DNA from: Candidatus Caldarchaeum subterraneum
GTDB lineage: Archaea > Thermoproteota > Nitrososphaeria_A > Caldarchaeales > Caldarchaeaceae
DNA length: 64,000 nt
Direction: 5' to 3'
NCBI GenBank assembly: GCA_000270325.1
Contig: BA000048.1
Coordinates: 826,800-890,799 of the forward strand
The notes below the pieces were generated by a model. The model saw only the letters and a program-made list of their open reading frames with translations, did no database searches and was not told where the DNA came from. A program made the position numbers and the translations under genes. Of this stretch, positions 35,164 to 43,732 are shown in pieces. The first letter of the stretch is position 1, and the number at the start of each line of letters is the position of its first letter.

Positions 35164-36023
35164 AGGGCAGGGGAAGAGCCGGGGGAGCGGTATCAATCGT
35201 CAACGCAATCTCAACAGGCTTCGGCGCAGCACTGGGCATAGACCTTCAGACAGAGGCCGAGCTTGAAACAACCGATGAACCCCACATAAAGCTCAGCATC
35301 AACGGCGAAGACGCCGACCCCTCTCTCGCAAAAGCCGTCATCAAAGTCTTTTCACTCGCCCTCGACGTCAACGTAAACGGCGCAGTAATACGCACCTACT
35401 CCAACATACCTGTAGCGGTTGGGCTGAAAAGCTCCAGCTCAGCGGCCGTAGCTATTGCGAACGCTTTCCTCGACGCCTTGGGTGAAAAAATGTCTGCGGA
35501 TGAGATGTTGCGAAACGTTGCAGAAGCATCTATTTTGTCGGGGACCTCTATAACAGGTGCGCTGGATGACGCTGCGGCATGTATGCTCGGCGGCATAGTG
35601 GCCACAGACAACCATGGCAGAAAAATCCTCAAACATGTCCTTATCGAGGAAAAGCTCTACGCCGTCATCTACGTGCCGCCGGGAAAAACCTACACAGCCA
35701 GTTTCAGAAAAGAGCTCCTCACACCCATCAGAAACATAGCCGCAGCAGCCTTCACCCTCGCCCTCGAGGGCAAGCACTGGGAAGCCATGACAATAAACGG
35801 CCTCGCCCACTCGGCAGCCCTCGGCCTCCCCATAGAGCCCGCGGTAAACGCGCTAAGGGCGGGAGCGTGTGCGGCTGGGTTGTCTGGAACAGGGCCCGCG
35901 GTGGCCGCGATTGTTGCCGAGGAATGGGTTGACAACGTCGCAGATGTCTTCTCAGCCTATGAGGGAAAGATAGTTAAAACCTCGGTTAACAGGGGGAGGA
36001 CGGTTGACATCTGTCCATGTTGA
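35160..36023 (+). CDS. aroK: Shikimate kinase, archaeal GHMP type
   Basis: A 287-residue GHMP-superfamily shikimate kinase, non-homologous to bacterial AroK. It begins MKGRGRAGGAVSIVNAISTG, with the archaeal SK N-terminus. The GHMP ATP loop is PVAVGLKSSSSAAVAIANA near residue 83, and the C-terminal motif is GLSGTGPAVAAI near 243. TTG 35160 overlaps the aroE stop (TTGA) and removes a non-homologous 24-codon extension. Its 3' end overlaps aroA by 20 nt. Confidence 0.92.
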   Translation: MKGRGRAGGAVSIVNAISTGFGAALGIDLQTEAELETTDEPHIKLSINGEDADPSLAKAVIKVFSLALDVNVNGAVIRTYSNIPVAVGLKSSSSAAVAIANAFLDALGEKMSADEMLRNVAEASILSGTSITGALDDAAACMLGGIVATDNHGRKILKHVLIEEKLYAVIYVPPGKTYTASFRKELLTPIRNIAAAAFTLALEGKHWEAMTINGLAHSAALGLPIEPAVNALRAGACAAGLSGTGPAVAAIVAEEWVDNVADVFSAYEGKIVKTSVNRGRTVDICPC

Positions 36024-37293
36024 GCCGTCTCGGCTCAAGGGTGTTGTCGAGGCTCCGCCGAGCAAAAGCTACACACACCGCGTCTTCAGCCTCGCATCCC
36101 TCTGCACAGAAAAAACCACAATCCACACTCCGCTCATATCCAGAGACACACAGGCGACCATAAACGCGGCGAAAATGCTCGGCGCAGAAATCGTGGAAAA
36201 ACCCGGCGCCTACACAGCCCTGGGACGCAGACAATTCAAGACACCAGACAACATCATCGACGTCATGAACTCGGGAACCACTCTAAGAATATACACAGGC
36301 CTCGCAACACTTGTTGAGAAAGGCTACACAGTCTTGACAGGCGACGAAAGCATACGGAGAAGACCGATGGCTCAGCTGCTTGAAGCGCTGCATCAAATCG
36401 GTGCAGAATGCTGGTCAACACGCGGAAACGGGTCAGCACCCATCATAGTCAAGGGCGGAAACAGGATAACAGGCACGGCGAAAATCAAAGGCGACGAATC
36501 CTCACAATATGTGACCTCACTCCTTCTCACAGGACTCGCTGCACACGGCGACATCGAGATACAGGTGACAGAGGAGCTTGTCTCCAAACCCTATGTCGAC
36601 GCCACCGTTAAGATGGTTGAGGTTTTCGGCGGTGAGATACGGCGCAGAGGCTATGAATGGTTTAGGGTTTCTCCACAGGAGCTGCATGGTGTCGAGTTCA
36701 CCGTCCCCGGCGACTTCAGCTCGGCAGCCTTCATCATCGCGGCAGCCCACCTAACCCAAGGACACGTAACCATCAAAAACCTCTCGACACGGTATCCGCA
36801 GGCCGATGAAAAAATCGTCGAAATCATCAAGCTCTATGGCTCCGAAGCAACGTTTACGTCGGAGGGCCTTGTCGTGGAGGGTGGCAGGAACCATGCTGAT
36901 GCGGAGGTTGTGTTGAGGGATGCGCCTGACCTTTTGCCTGTCACGGCTGTTATCGCCGCCGTAAACGATGGCCAAACACGGATACACGGGGTCGCCCATG
37001 CAAGGTTGAAGGAAAGTGACAGGATTGCGTTGACGGCGGCTGAGCTGCGGAAGCTGGGTGTGGAGGTTGAGGAGTTGGCCGACGGGCTTCTTATCCACGG
37101 CAATCCACGCATCAAGGGAGGCGTCGCGGTCGACGGCCATGGCGACCATAGACTGTTCATGGCTTTCACGGTCCTCGGCCTCACCCTCGAAAAAGGCCTC
37201 ATCGTCAAAGGCGCCGAATCAGCTGACGTCTCATATCCAGCGTTTCTACAGGACCTATCAAAGCTGGGAGCAAAAATAAAGAAGACCGAGTAA
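36004..37293 (+). CDS. aroA: EPSP synthase (3-phosphoshikimate 1-carboxyvinyltransferase)
   Basis: A 429-residue EPSP synthase, the last enzyme of this operon. PPSKSYTHRVFSLASL holds the conserved Lys/Ser/Arg cluster, followed by MNSGTTLRIYTGLATL, TGDESIRRRPM, and KESDRIALTAAELRKLG plus DGHGDHRLFMAFTVLG at the C-terminus, all substrate-binding motifs. The TTG start overlaps aroK. Chorismate synthase is not found in the window, so the final step to chorismate must be encoded elsewhere. Confidence 0.96.
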   Translation: MTSVHVEPSRLKGVVEAPPSKSYTHRVFSLASLCTEKTTIHTPLISRDTQATINAAKMLGAEIVEKPGAYTALGRRQFKTPDNIIDVMNSGTTLRIYTGLATLVEKGYTVLTGDESIRRRPMAQLLEALHQIGAECWSTRGNGSAPIIVKGGNRITGTAKIKGDESSQYVTSLLLTGLAAHGDIEIQVTEELVSKPYVDATVKMVEVFGGEIRRRGYEWFRVSPQELHGVEFTVPGDFSSAAFIIAAAHLTQGHVTIKNLSTRYPQADEKIVEIIKLYGSEATFTSEGLVVEGGRNHADAEVVLRDAPDLLPVTAVIAAVNDGQTRIHGVAHARLKESDRIALTAAELRKLGVEVEELADGLLIHGNPRIKGGVAVDGHGDHRLFMAFTVLGLTLEKGLIVKGAESADVSYPAFLQDLSKLGAKIKKTE

Positions 37294-37309
37294 TCTTTGG
37301 ACATGAGGG

Positions 37310-37546
37310 ATGGTTATGCGGTTCAAGCTCTCGAGACAGACTCGTTTCATGCTCGAGTCTCTGGTTCTCGCAATCCTCTACACAGCCCTCCCCATCCTGC
37401 TACTCATCATACTCCAAACTTTCAGAAGCCTAACAGCCTTGAACCTCGTCATCTGGCTCGCCTTCACACTCGGCTGGACAGCCCTAATCACCTACATCTA
37501 CGTGAAGAAAGTTTCTAAAAGAGGTGGTTTGACGTTTCGGGGATAA
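37310..37546 (+). CDS. Small membrane protein (hypothetical)
   Basis: A 78-residue protein with two predicted transmembrane helices (about residues 14-36 and 42-63) and basic ends (MRFKLSRQTR, VKKVSKRGG). No family recognised. It follows aroA after 16 nt and could be the operon tail. Confidence 0.5.
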   Translation: MVMRFKLSRQTRFMLESLVLAILYTALPILLLIILQTFRSLTALNLVIWLAFTLGWTALITYIYVKKVSKRGGLTFRG

Positions 37547-37564
37547 GCTTTTTTCCAGCCGTTC

Positions 37565-38062
37565 ATGATTCAACCATGTATGAGGCCTACTTTCGCTGTG
37601 AGTTTTGAGAGCAGGCTTCAACGAGACAAAATGGCTTTTCTCCTAAAGCTGGAGCTTCTGGTCATCTCAGCCGCCGCCCTGTTTGCGCTTTTCCTCACCA
37701 ACCAGAGTCCGTGGCTGCGGCTGTTGTTCACCATCTCGACATGCTTGGCTCTCATCGTTGTTCTCAGGGACCGTTTGGAGAGAGCGGGGCGGAGGCTTAG
37801 ACGCGCTGTTGTCCGCTCTGTGAAGACACGTGGCGGAGAATGGTTCTTCTTCCTACCCATGGGCACACCCTTCTCCTTCAACGCAGAGGGCTACGAGGTT
37901 GTCGCCATCTCGGAAGACCTCAGAGTCGTGCGGTTCATGGACTGGAGACCATGGAAAATAGGACAACAGATTCTCATCCTCTCTGATGTGAAGGGACGGG
38001 TGCTGGCGGTGCGTGACATCCGCAAGCCTGTCAGGCTAGAGCTTGTTAAGAGGCTGGCGTGA
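37565..38062 (+). CDS. Membrane protein with basic linker (hypothetical)
   Basis: A 165-residue protein with two N-terminal hydrophobic helices (about 26-44 and 47-66), then an Arg-rich cytoplasmic linker (RDRLERAGRRLRRAVVRSVK) and a small soluble beta-rich domain ending the chain (FMDWRPWKIGQQILILSDVK). I recognise no family. It lies 18 nt after the preceding small membrane protein, and both could form one unit. Start ATG 37565; a later ATG at 37580 is possible. Confidence 0.55.
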   Translation: MIQPCMRPTFAVSFESRLQRDKMAFLLKLELLVISAAALFALFLTNQSPWLRLLFTISTCLALIVVLRDRLERAGRRLRRAVVRSVKTRGGEWFFFLPMGTPFSFNAEGYEVVAISEDLRVVRFMDWRPWKIGQQILILSDVKGRVLAVRDIRKPVRLELVKRLA

Positions 38063-38123
38063 CTCGGTGACTATGTAGCCTATATAGATAAAGCCTTTCA
38101 ACCAGTAAACTATGTAGAAACCC

Positions 38124-38864
38124 ATGACACAGAGAACACCCACCCTCGAACTAGTCCTCATAGCCGCAAACGCAGCACTCTACGCAGGCGTCGGATACCT
38201 GACATTTCTCGGAATCTTCGCACCAGTCGTGGGCACAGTCCGATTCTGGCCCGCGGTGGTCATCCCCGCTGTCTTTGCCGTCCTGTATTCGCCGAAAATA
38301 GGCGCTTTGGGCGCAGGCATAGGCATCTTCATCAGCGACATGTTGATACACGGTGACCCTGTTCTCAGCATCTCGGTCGGCGTTACATCCAACGTGGCGG
38401 GGTTCTACATACTCGGCGTTCTCGCCCGCAAGCTCGCATCCAGCCAGAGGGTGTCGGTGCTGCCGGTGCTGCTGCAGGCGGCTCCTCTTGCAGCTGCTTT
38501 GGCCGGTTCGTGGGCTGATATCTTCGGAGGATGGGAGACCGCCTCCATCTTCATCGGAGCCGGTGTTTTATCGCTGGTGATAAGCGTGGCCTACAGCTTT
38601 TACAGGCCAGGGTATGCGGGGCTTGTGGCCGCGTCTTCTACAGGTCTTATCATCGGCGCGGCTATGATTGGCATAGGTGTGTGGCTCTACAGCCAGTTCT
38701 TTTCGCTGCCAGCAGCCGCGGGAGGTGGACACGGGCTTCCGCTCTACGCCGCCGCGATATGGTTTCTCTGGACCTACTTGACCGAGATACCGTTTCTGAT
38801 GATATTGCTGCCGCCGCTCGTGGCCGCTGTCCGAAAAGCTGTGCCATCGGTCGCCCGTGAGTAG
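38124..38864 (+). CDS. ECF transporter S-component-like membrane protein
   Basis: A 246-residue protein with six to seven predicted helices. The pattern of the first helix followed by WPAVVIPAVFAVLYSPKIG and GIGIFISDMLIHG resembles substrate-specific (S) components of energy-coupling-factor vitamin transporters. Its stop overlaps the GTG start of pantoate kinase, which suggests a vitamin or CoA-precursor substrate (inference). An AT-rich TATATAGATAAAG lies about 35-45 nt upstream. No ECF ATPases or T component are in the window, so the energising module would be encoded elsewhere. Confidence 0.6.
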   Translation: MTQRTPTLELVLIAANAALYAGVGYLTFLGIFAPVVGTVRFWPAVVIPAVFAVLYSPKIGALGAGIGIFISDMLIHGDPVLSISVGVTSNVAGFYILGVLARKLASSQRVSVLPVLLQAAPLAAALAGSWADIFGGWETASIFIGAGVLSLVISVAYSFYRPGYAGLVAASSTGLIIGAAMIGIGVWLYSQFFSLPAAAGGGHGLPLYAAAIWFLWTYLTEIPFLMILLPPLVAAVRKAVPSVARE

Positions 38865-39784
38865 TGTTGCTGAAAGCGGTCTTCGAGGGCCCTACACCGT
38901 TATCTAGCATCTTCTCACCCAAGGTTCTCGACGGCGACAAGCTACGCAGCGACCCTGACACGATAGGGGCTCTTGGGGGAGGTTTCTCATTCTTCCCCGG
39001 TGTCAGAACTGTTGTGGAGATTGGGGAGGGTGATGGGCTGAGCATCGAGATAAACGGTGAGCCTGCGAGTTTTCCGCCCTCGGAGAAAGCTGTCGAGATG
39101 TTGCGGAAGGTGGCTGTGTTTGAGGGCCATGTCAAGGTAAGCCACAGCATACATGTGCCGATTGCGATGGGTTTCGGAACAAGCGCCGCGGCGGCGCTGG
39201 GAGTGTTGATGGCGCTCTCACGTCTCGTCGGCAGGCCGCTGACCCTCCGCGAAGCCTTGAAACACACACACCGCGTCGAGGTCCTCTGCAAAACAGGGCT
39301 AAACAGCGAGGCGGGATTTGGGCACACAGGTCTCGTCCTCGTGCTGAAGGAAGGCTCCCCAGACCATGCCGTCATCGACGAAATCCCACTCCCGCCCAAA
39401 ACCAAGCTAATCGCCGTGGCTGCGGAGAAAACCGAGACACCCGAGGCCATCGCCTCTGTGGAGAGGCTTCGGCAGCTTGAGCAAATCGGCGACAGATACA
39501 TGGACAGGATACTCCGCAACCCTACGCCAGAAAACTTTCTCAAACAAGCCCGAGCATTCGCATACGAAGCCGGCTTCATAGACAACACCGTTCACCAAAT
39601 CTTCGACACATTCGACAAACTCCCCACAATAGGCTACGCACAGAACATGGTCGGCAAAGCCGTCCACGCCATAGTCTACGAAGAAGATGCTGAAAAAATC
39701 GTCGAAACGCTGAAGAAAAAATTTCCCAACTACCCGGTATATGTTGGAGAAGCAGGGGCCTCGCTTCTCCTCAAAACAGAGTGA
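38864..39784 (+). CDS. Pantoate kinase (GHMP family)
   Basis: A 306-residue GHMP kinase of the archaeal pantoate kinase group, which phosphorylates pantoate in the archaeal route to CoA. It shows GALGGGFSFFPGVRTVVEI near residue 35, the ATP loop VPIAMGFGTSAAAALGVLMA near 100, and a C-terminal Gly motif (YVGEAGASLLLK). Phosphopantothenate synthetase, the usual partner enzyme, is not adjacent. GTG 38864 overlaps the preceding stop, tying it to the S-component-like gene. Other GHMP kinases are possible but fit less well. Confidence 0.82.
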   Translation: MLLKAVFEGPTPLSSIFSPKVLDGDKLRSDPDTIGALGGGFSFFPGVRTVVEIGEGDGLSIEINGEPASFPPSEKAVEMLRKVAVFEGHVKVSHSIHVPIAMGFGTSAAAALGVLMALSRLVGRPLTLREALKHTHRVEVLCKTGLNSEAGFGHTGLVLVLKEGSPDHAVIDEIPLPPKTKLIAVAAEKTETPEAIASVERLRQLEQIGDRYMDRILRNPTPENFLKQARAFAYEAGFIDNTVHQIFDTFDKLPTIGYAQNMVGKAVHAIVYEEDAEKIVETLKKKFPNYPVYVGEAGASLLLKTE

Positions 39785-39790
39785 ACCAGC

Positions 39791-40561
39791 CTATTTTTGG
39801 ACGAGTTCCTGCCAGGTTGTTTTTTTGAATCCCTTGATTTGGGAGAAAGTGTTCGAGGCGTCGAGTAAGGTTGCCGTCGTCTGTGCCGCGAGCGTTTCGA
39901 GAAGGTTTTTGCCTATTTGGAGCTTGAGCTTTTTACGTTTCTCCATTTCCTCGGAGAGGGGCCGCGGCTTCGAATACTGCCCTATTTCGCCGTCAAAATC
40001 CATACCTGCTACAACAATCTTCTCCACACCCAGTTCCTCGCACATGTAGACGGCTCTGTCGCCGTCGGTGAATCCGCCAAAGTTCTCCAAAACACCGATA
40101 GGCTCTGTCTGGGTTGTGCCGAGAACCCTGCCACGCATCAGCGGAACTAGCCGCCTTATCTTCTCTATGTTGTCTCCATGTGCATGCACCACCATGAAGC
40201 ATCCATTCTCAGCCGCTTTGACCAAGACATCGTCTCCACCGTCAAGGTCTGTAACAACTATCTTAGGCAAAATTCCCCATGTGAGAAAACATCTAACAGC
40301 GCCGTCCACAGCGATTGTGACCGCCCTCTCCGGGTCAAACACTTGAAGATATTGCTTGAGGTCGGTTTCCAGCGATGGTCCCGCGCCAAAAACCGCTGCA
40401 AAGGCTCCGCGGTGAAGAAGGTCTGAAAGCTCCTGCCTTGAAGCGCTCCATCCCTTCAGTAGGTTGGAGAGTGTTTCGGCGGCTATTCTGTCTTTTTCCT
40501 CATCGATTCCGAGAATTCTGCATATCTCGTGGTAATGTTTAAGCCATTCCGTTGTTTTCAA
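39791..40561 (-). CDS. mptE: 6-hydroxymethyl-7,8-dihydropterin pyrophosphokinase MptE
   Basis: A 256-residue DUF115-type pterin pyrophosphokinase (archaeal MptE), which activates hydroxymethyl-dihydropterin for tetrahydromethanopterin-type cofactor synthesis. The GAGPSLETDLKQYLQ loop near residue 54, AVDGAVRCFLTWGILPKIVVTDLDGGDD, and VVHAHGDNIEKIRRL are strong family signatures. It follows mptA on the same strand with a 23-nt overlap, so the first and later steps of the pterin branch are coupled. Confidence 0.92.
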   Translation of the reverse strand: MKTTEWLKHYHEICRILGIDEEKDRIAAETLSNLLKGWSASRQELSDLLHRGAFAAVFGAGPSLETDLKQYLQVFDPERAVTIAVDGAVRCFLTWGILPKIVVTDLDGGDDVLVKAAENGCFMVVHAHGDNIEKIRRLVPLMRGRVLGTTQTEPIGVLENFGGFTDGDRAVYMCEELGVEKIVVAGMDFDGEIGQYSKPRPLSEEMEKRKKLKLQIGKNLLETLAAQTTATLLDASNTFSQIKGFKKTTWQELVQK

Positions 40562-41432
40562 CTTGGCGTCTTATCTCGCCGAGTGTGGTTCGGAGACGTG
40601 ATTCCATGTTGTGGCGATGGATGCTCTCGAGAGATTTGACTCTGATGGATACTTGGTGGCTGTTGGGAAGTTTTGGAAACTGTTTGACGACGAGATACGC
40701 TGCGGTTCTCGCTACGTCTTCAACAAACCTTGGCCTCTGGATAGCTGACACAACCACTTCCGCCTCATCGAGACGTTTGAGCAGCTCGATGGTTCGGCTG
40801 CTAAAAGACTCTTTCAATATGTTTAGCAGCTGGCTTATTGTTACATTTCCGTCACTCTCCACAACTATCTCGGCGTAGGCTCTCTGTATGTGTGTAGGTA
40901 TCGGTTCTTTATGGCCATCACCGTTGAGATACACCTCGCGTATCACTTCCTTGGCGCATGGGCAGGCGGTTATGCCCACGCCCCTAACACCGACAAGATT
41001 CCGTAAAACAAGGCCGCCGTTAACCCTGTGCGCATAGGACTTGAACACCGCATCAAAATACTCCATCGACTCTGACTTGGTCACAGGAGTTCTCTCCACC
41101 TCAAAGAGACTCAGCCTCAGAACAGCCTTTGCACGTGTCGAGTAAACATGTTTTTCGAGAAGCGTTTTGACTATCTGCGCAGTTATTCCATAAACATCTC
41201 TATACTTCAGCCCAGAAATGCCCTGCTTCACTGCTTCATAGGTTCTGGATGCGTGTATGCCTCTCTGTGTTTGGGGTAGGTTGACCGCTGCCTCTACAAC
41301 GGGTGTAGAAGCGAGGCGATAACCCTCCAGAAACTCCTCATCAACGGGAAAAAGAACATCTGAAACAGCCACCCAATCAAGCTCAATAGGGGTGGCGGCC
41401 GGCTCTGATTGAACGTCACGGCTCAGCGTCAA
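40539..41432 (-). CDS. mptA: GTP cyclohydrolase MptA (FolE2 family)
   Basis: A 297-residue GTP cyclohydrolase IB family enzyme producing 7,8-dihydro-D-neopterin 2',3'-cyclic phosphate in archaea. LPQTQRGIHASR, VGVRGVGITACPCAK (metal-binding Cys and neighbouring residues) and SHQVSIRVKSLESIHRHN are diagnostic. Upstream of mptE, it opens the pterin operon. The same family also supplies 7-deazapurine and folate pathways in other organisms, and here the neighbour MptE favours methanopterin-type pterins. Confidence 0.94.
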   Translation of the reverse strand: MTLSRDVQSEPAATPIELDWVAVSDVLFPVDEEFLEGYRLASTPVVEAAVNLPQTQRGIHASRTYEAVKQGISGLKYRDVYGITAQIVKTLLEKHVYSTRAKAVLRLSLFEVERTPVTKSESMEYFDAVFKSYAHRVNGGLVLRNLVGVRGVGITACPCAKEVIREVYLNGDGHKEPIPTHIQRAYAEIVVESDGNVTISQLLNILKESFSSRTIELLKRLDEAEVVVSAIQRPRFVEDVARTAAYLVVKQFPKLPNSHQVSIRVKSLESIHRHNMESRLRTTLGEIRRQVENNGMA

Positions 41433-41515
41433 TTCAAGCCCTCCCCCTCTTTGGCCTATTTAAACTCGGCGCAAAAACACATTCTTAATATTCCGTTTCA
41501 CGGAGGGTTGTTGAG

Positions 41516-43270
41516 ATGCTTTTCCGCGAACTCGCTGACTTTTACGAGCGGCTTGAGGCTACGACGAAGAGGCTTGAGATGACGGATATTTTGGCGGAGC
41601 TTTTGTCCAAGACGCCGCCAGACATCATTGACAAGGTTGTTTACATGACTTTGGGGGAGATTTACCCGGCCTATCGTGGGCTGGAGCTGGGTGTCGCGGA
41701 GAAGCTTGCGCTGAGGGTGGTAAAGCAGGTTACTGGGGCTCATGAGAAAGAGGTAGATGAAGCATATGCGAGACACGGTGACGTGGGAAACGCCGCCATG
41801 GTGCTGCTGCGGAAGAAGCCGCAGACAACGCTTTTCGCACAGGAGCTGACGGTTCAAGATGTCTACACGGCTTTCGAGAAGATTGCGCGTTCAACGGGGC
41901 CCGGGGCGGTGGATGTTAAAATGTCTATCTTGGCTGGGTTGTTGGCGCAGGCGTCGCCGGTGGAGGCCAAGCACATTCTCCGTATGGTCACGGGCAACAT
42001 GAGGCTGGGTGTCGCGGACATGACTATTCTCGACGCCTTGGCCAAGGCGTTTGGCGGCGAGCGGGAGGTCTATGAGAGAGCATACAATCTGAGCAGCGAC
42101 ATCGGCCTCGTTGCCTTGACGGCGGCCAGAGAGGGGCCCGAGGGGGTTCGGAGATTCAGAGTAAGGGTTGGCATACCTGTTAGATGCATGCTGGCGGAGA
42201 GGCTTGCCAGCGCTGAGGAGATTCTCGAGAAAGTTGGTGGACGCGGGTTCGCAGAATACAAGTATGACGGTGAAAGGATGCAGATACACAAGTCTGGTCA
42301 AACTGTTGTCATCTTCTCACGTCGGCAGGAGAACATCACCAGCCAGTATCCCGATGTCGTCGAGATGGTGACGAGAGGTGTTTCGGCGAAAGAGGCCATA
42401 CTCGAGTGCGAAGCTGTTCCGCTTGACCCCGAGACAGGTGAAACACTTCCCTTCCAAGAACTCATGCATCGGAAGAGGAAGAAGGAGATAGAGAAGGCCG
42501 CCGAAGAATATCCAGTGGCCTTGTATTTCTTTGACATCCTCTACGTCGACGGCGAAGACCTCACCACTCAGCCTCTGCCTATCCGCAGGAAAAGGCTTGA
42601 GGAGATTGTTGTGGAGAGCGAGCGCATGAAGCTAAGCACGGGCAGGATGGTTGAGACACCTGAGGAGGTTGAGAAGTTTTTCGCCGAAGCTGTTGAGGCT
42701 GGCTGCGAAGGGTTGATGATAAAATCGGTTGATGAGGAGAGTGTTTACAGGGCTGGGGCCCGTGGATGGCAGTGGATTAAGCTGAAGCGTGATTATCGGA
42801 GCGAGATGATTGACACCGTCGACCTCGTCGTGGTCGGCGCCTTCCACGGACGCGGGAGACGAAAGGGCCGCTACGGCGCACTGCTAATGGCTGTCTATAA
42901 TCCGGAGAAGGATGTATTCCAGACGGTTTGTAAAGTTGGCTCAGGGTTCAAGGACGTGGACCTCGAAACATTGACAGAGAGGGTTAACAGGCTACGGCTC
43001 GACGCCAAGCATCCACGGGTAGAGGCCCTAATGGAGCCGGACATCTGGGTTCAGCCGAGTCTCGTCCTCGAGATAATAGGGGCCGAAGTAACGCTCAGCC
43101 CCGTGCATACATGTGCTTGGGATGTGGTCAAGCAGGGCTATGGGCTGGGGATTAGGTTTCCACGGTTCACGGGCAGGGTGCGAGACGACAAGAAGCCCGA
43201 GGACGCGACAACAGACAGCGAAATAGTCGAGATGTACCGGAGCCAGCTGAAGAAGATTGAGGCAGAGTGA
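41516..43270 (+). CDS. lig: ATP-dependent DNA ligase
   Basis: A 584-residue replicative archaeal DNA ligase I. The N-terminal helical DNA-binding domain covers about residues 1-220. The adenylated Lys is in EYKYDGERMQIHK at residue 249 (motif I), motif III is ALYFFDILYVDGED, motif IV EGLMIKS and motif V WIKLKRDY, followed by the OB domain with RFPRFTGRVRDDKKPEDATT near the end. Length matches thermophilic archaeal ligases. It is not in a recognisable operon; two small membrane proteins follow. Confidence 0.97.
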   Translation: MLFRELADFYERLEATTKRLEMTDILAELLSKTPPDIIDKVVYMTLGEIYPAYRGLELGVAEKLALRVVKQVTGAHEKEVDEAYARHGDVGNAAMVLLRKKPQTTLFAQELTVQDVYTAFEKIARSTGPGAVDVKMSILAGLLAQASPVEAKHILRMVTGNMRLGVADMTILDALAKAFGGEREVYERAYNLSSDIGLVALTAAREGPEGVRRFRVRVGIPVRCMLAERLASAEEILEKVGGRGFAEYKYDGERMQIHKSGQTVVIFSRRQENITSQYPDVVEMVTRGVSAKEAILECEAVPLDPETGETLPFQELMHRKRKKEIEKAAEEYPVALYFFDILYVDGEDLTTQPLPIRRKRLEEIVVESERMKLSTGRMVETPEEVEKFFAEAVEAGCEGLMIKSVDEESVYRAGARGWQWIKLKRDYRSEMIDTVDLVVVGAFHGRGRRKGRYGALLMAVYNPEKDVFQTVCKVGSGFKDVDLETLTERVNRLRLDAKHPRVEALMEPDIWVQPSLVLEIIGAEVTLSPVHTCAWDVVKQGYGLGIRFPRFTGRVRDDKKPEDATTDSEIVEMYRSQLKKIEAE

Positions 43271-43280
43271 GGTGGAGAAC

Positions 43281-43499
43281 ATGTTGTCGACACCACTAAT
43301 CCTAATCATCGTGTTTGTTTTGCTTGTTTTGATTATTCTCACAGCCGTCGTCGCTGCGGAGGGTGAGAGGACACGTGGAGAAGGTTTCGCATTCATCCTT
43401 ATAGGACCGTTGCCGATTCTTCTCCGTGGAAAACCTTGGATAGCTCTGGTTGCGGCGGCTCTGATAGTTTTTCTTCTGCTGGTGGTGATGCTGCGGTGA
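43281..43499 (+). CDS. DUF131/TIGR00304-like small membrane protein, copy 1
   Basis: A 72-residue protein with two hydrophobic helices flanking a short loop with FILIGPLPILLRGK, the IGPxPI signature of the archaeal DUF131 family (function unknown). It starts 10 nt after lig and overlaps the second copy. Confidence 0.68.
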   Translation: MLSTPLILIIVFVLLVLIILTAVVAAEGERTRGEGFAFILIGPLPILLRGKPWIALVAAALIVFLLLVVMLR

Positions 43500-43732
43500 A
43501 AGCTTTTCCCTTACTGTTTTTCATTCTCTTCGCGGCGATGCTCATTCTACCCTTTGCACTGGTCTACGCCGTGGGTGATGGTGCCCAGTTCAGGGGAATC
43601 GGGGTTTTCTTCATCGGCCCCATACCCATAATCCTCGACATCACGGACCCACGCAGCCTCTACACACTGCTAATACCCGTTCTGCTCATCTTCATCCTCC
43701 TGTTTCTCTCCAGGGCGGTTAAGCGTTCCTAG
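43496..43732 (+). CDS. DUF131/TIGR00304-like small membrane protein, copy 2
   Basis: A 78-residue paralogue of the preceding gene: two transmembrane helices around GVFFIGPIPIILD. Start GTG 43496 overlaps the first gene's stop (GTGA). The tandem arrangement suggests a heterodimer in the membrane (inference). Its 3' end overlaps the convergent TrmB-like gene by 4 nt. Confidence 0.66.
   Translation: MKAFPLLFFILFAAMLILPFALVYAVGDGAQFRGIGVFFIGPIPIILDITDPRSLYTLLIPVLLIFILLFLSRAVKRS

Noticed and set aside
38662-39588. 308-codon minus ORF opposite pantoate kinase
   Set aside because: Ser/Arg-rich shadow frame with no recognisable domain.
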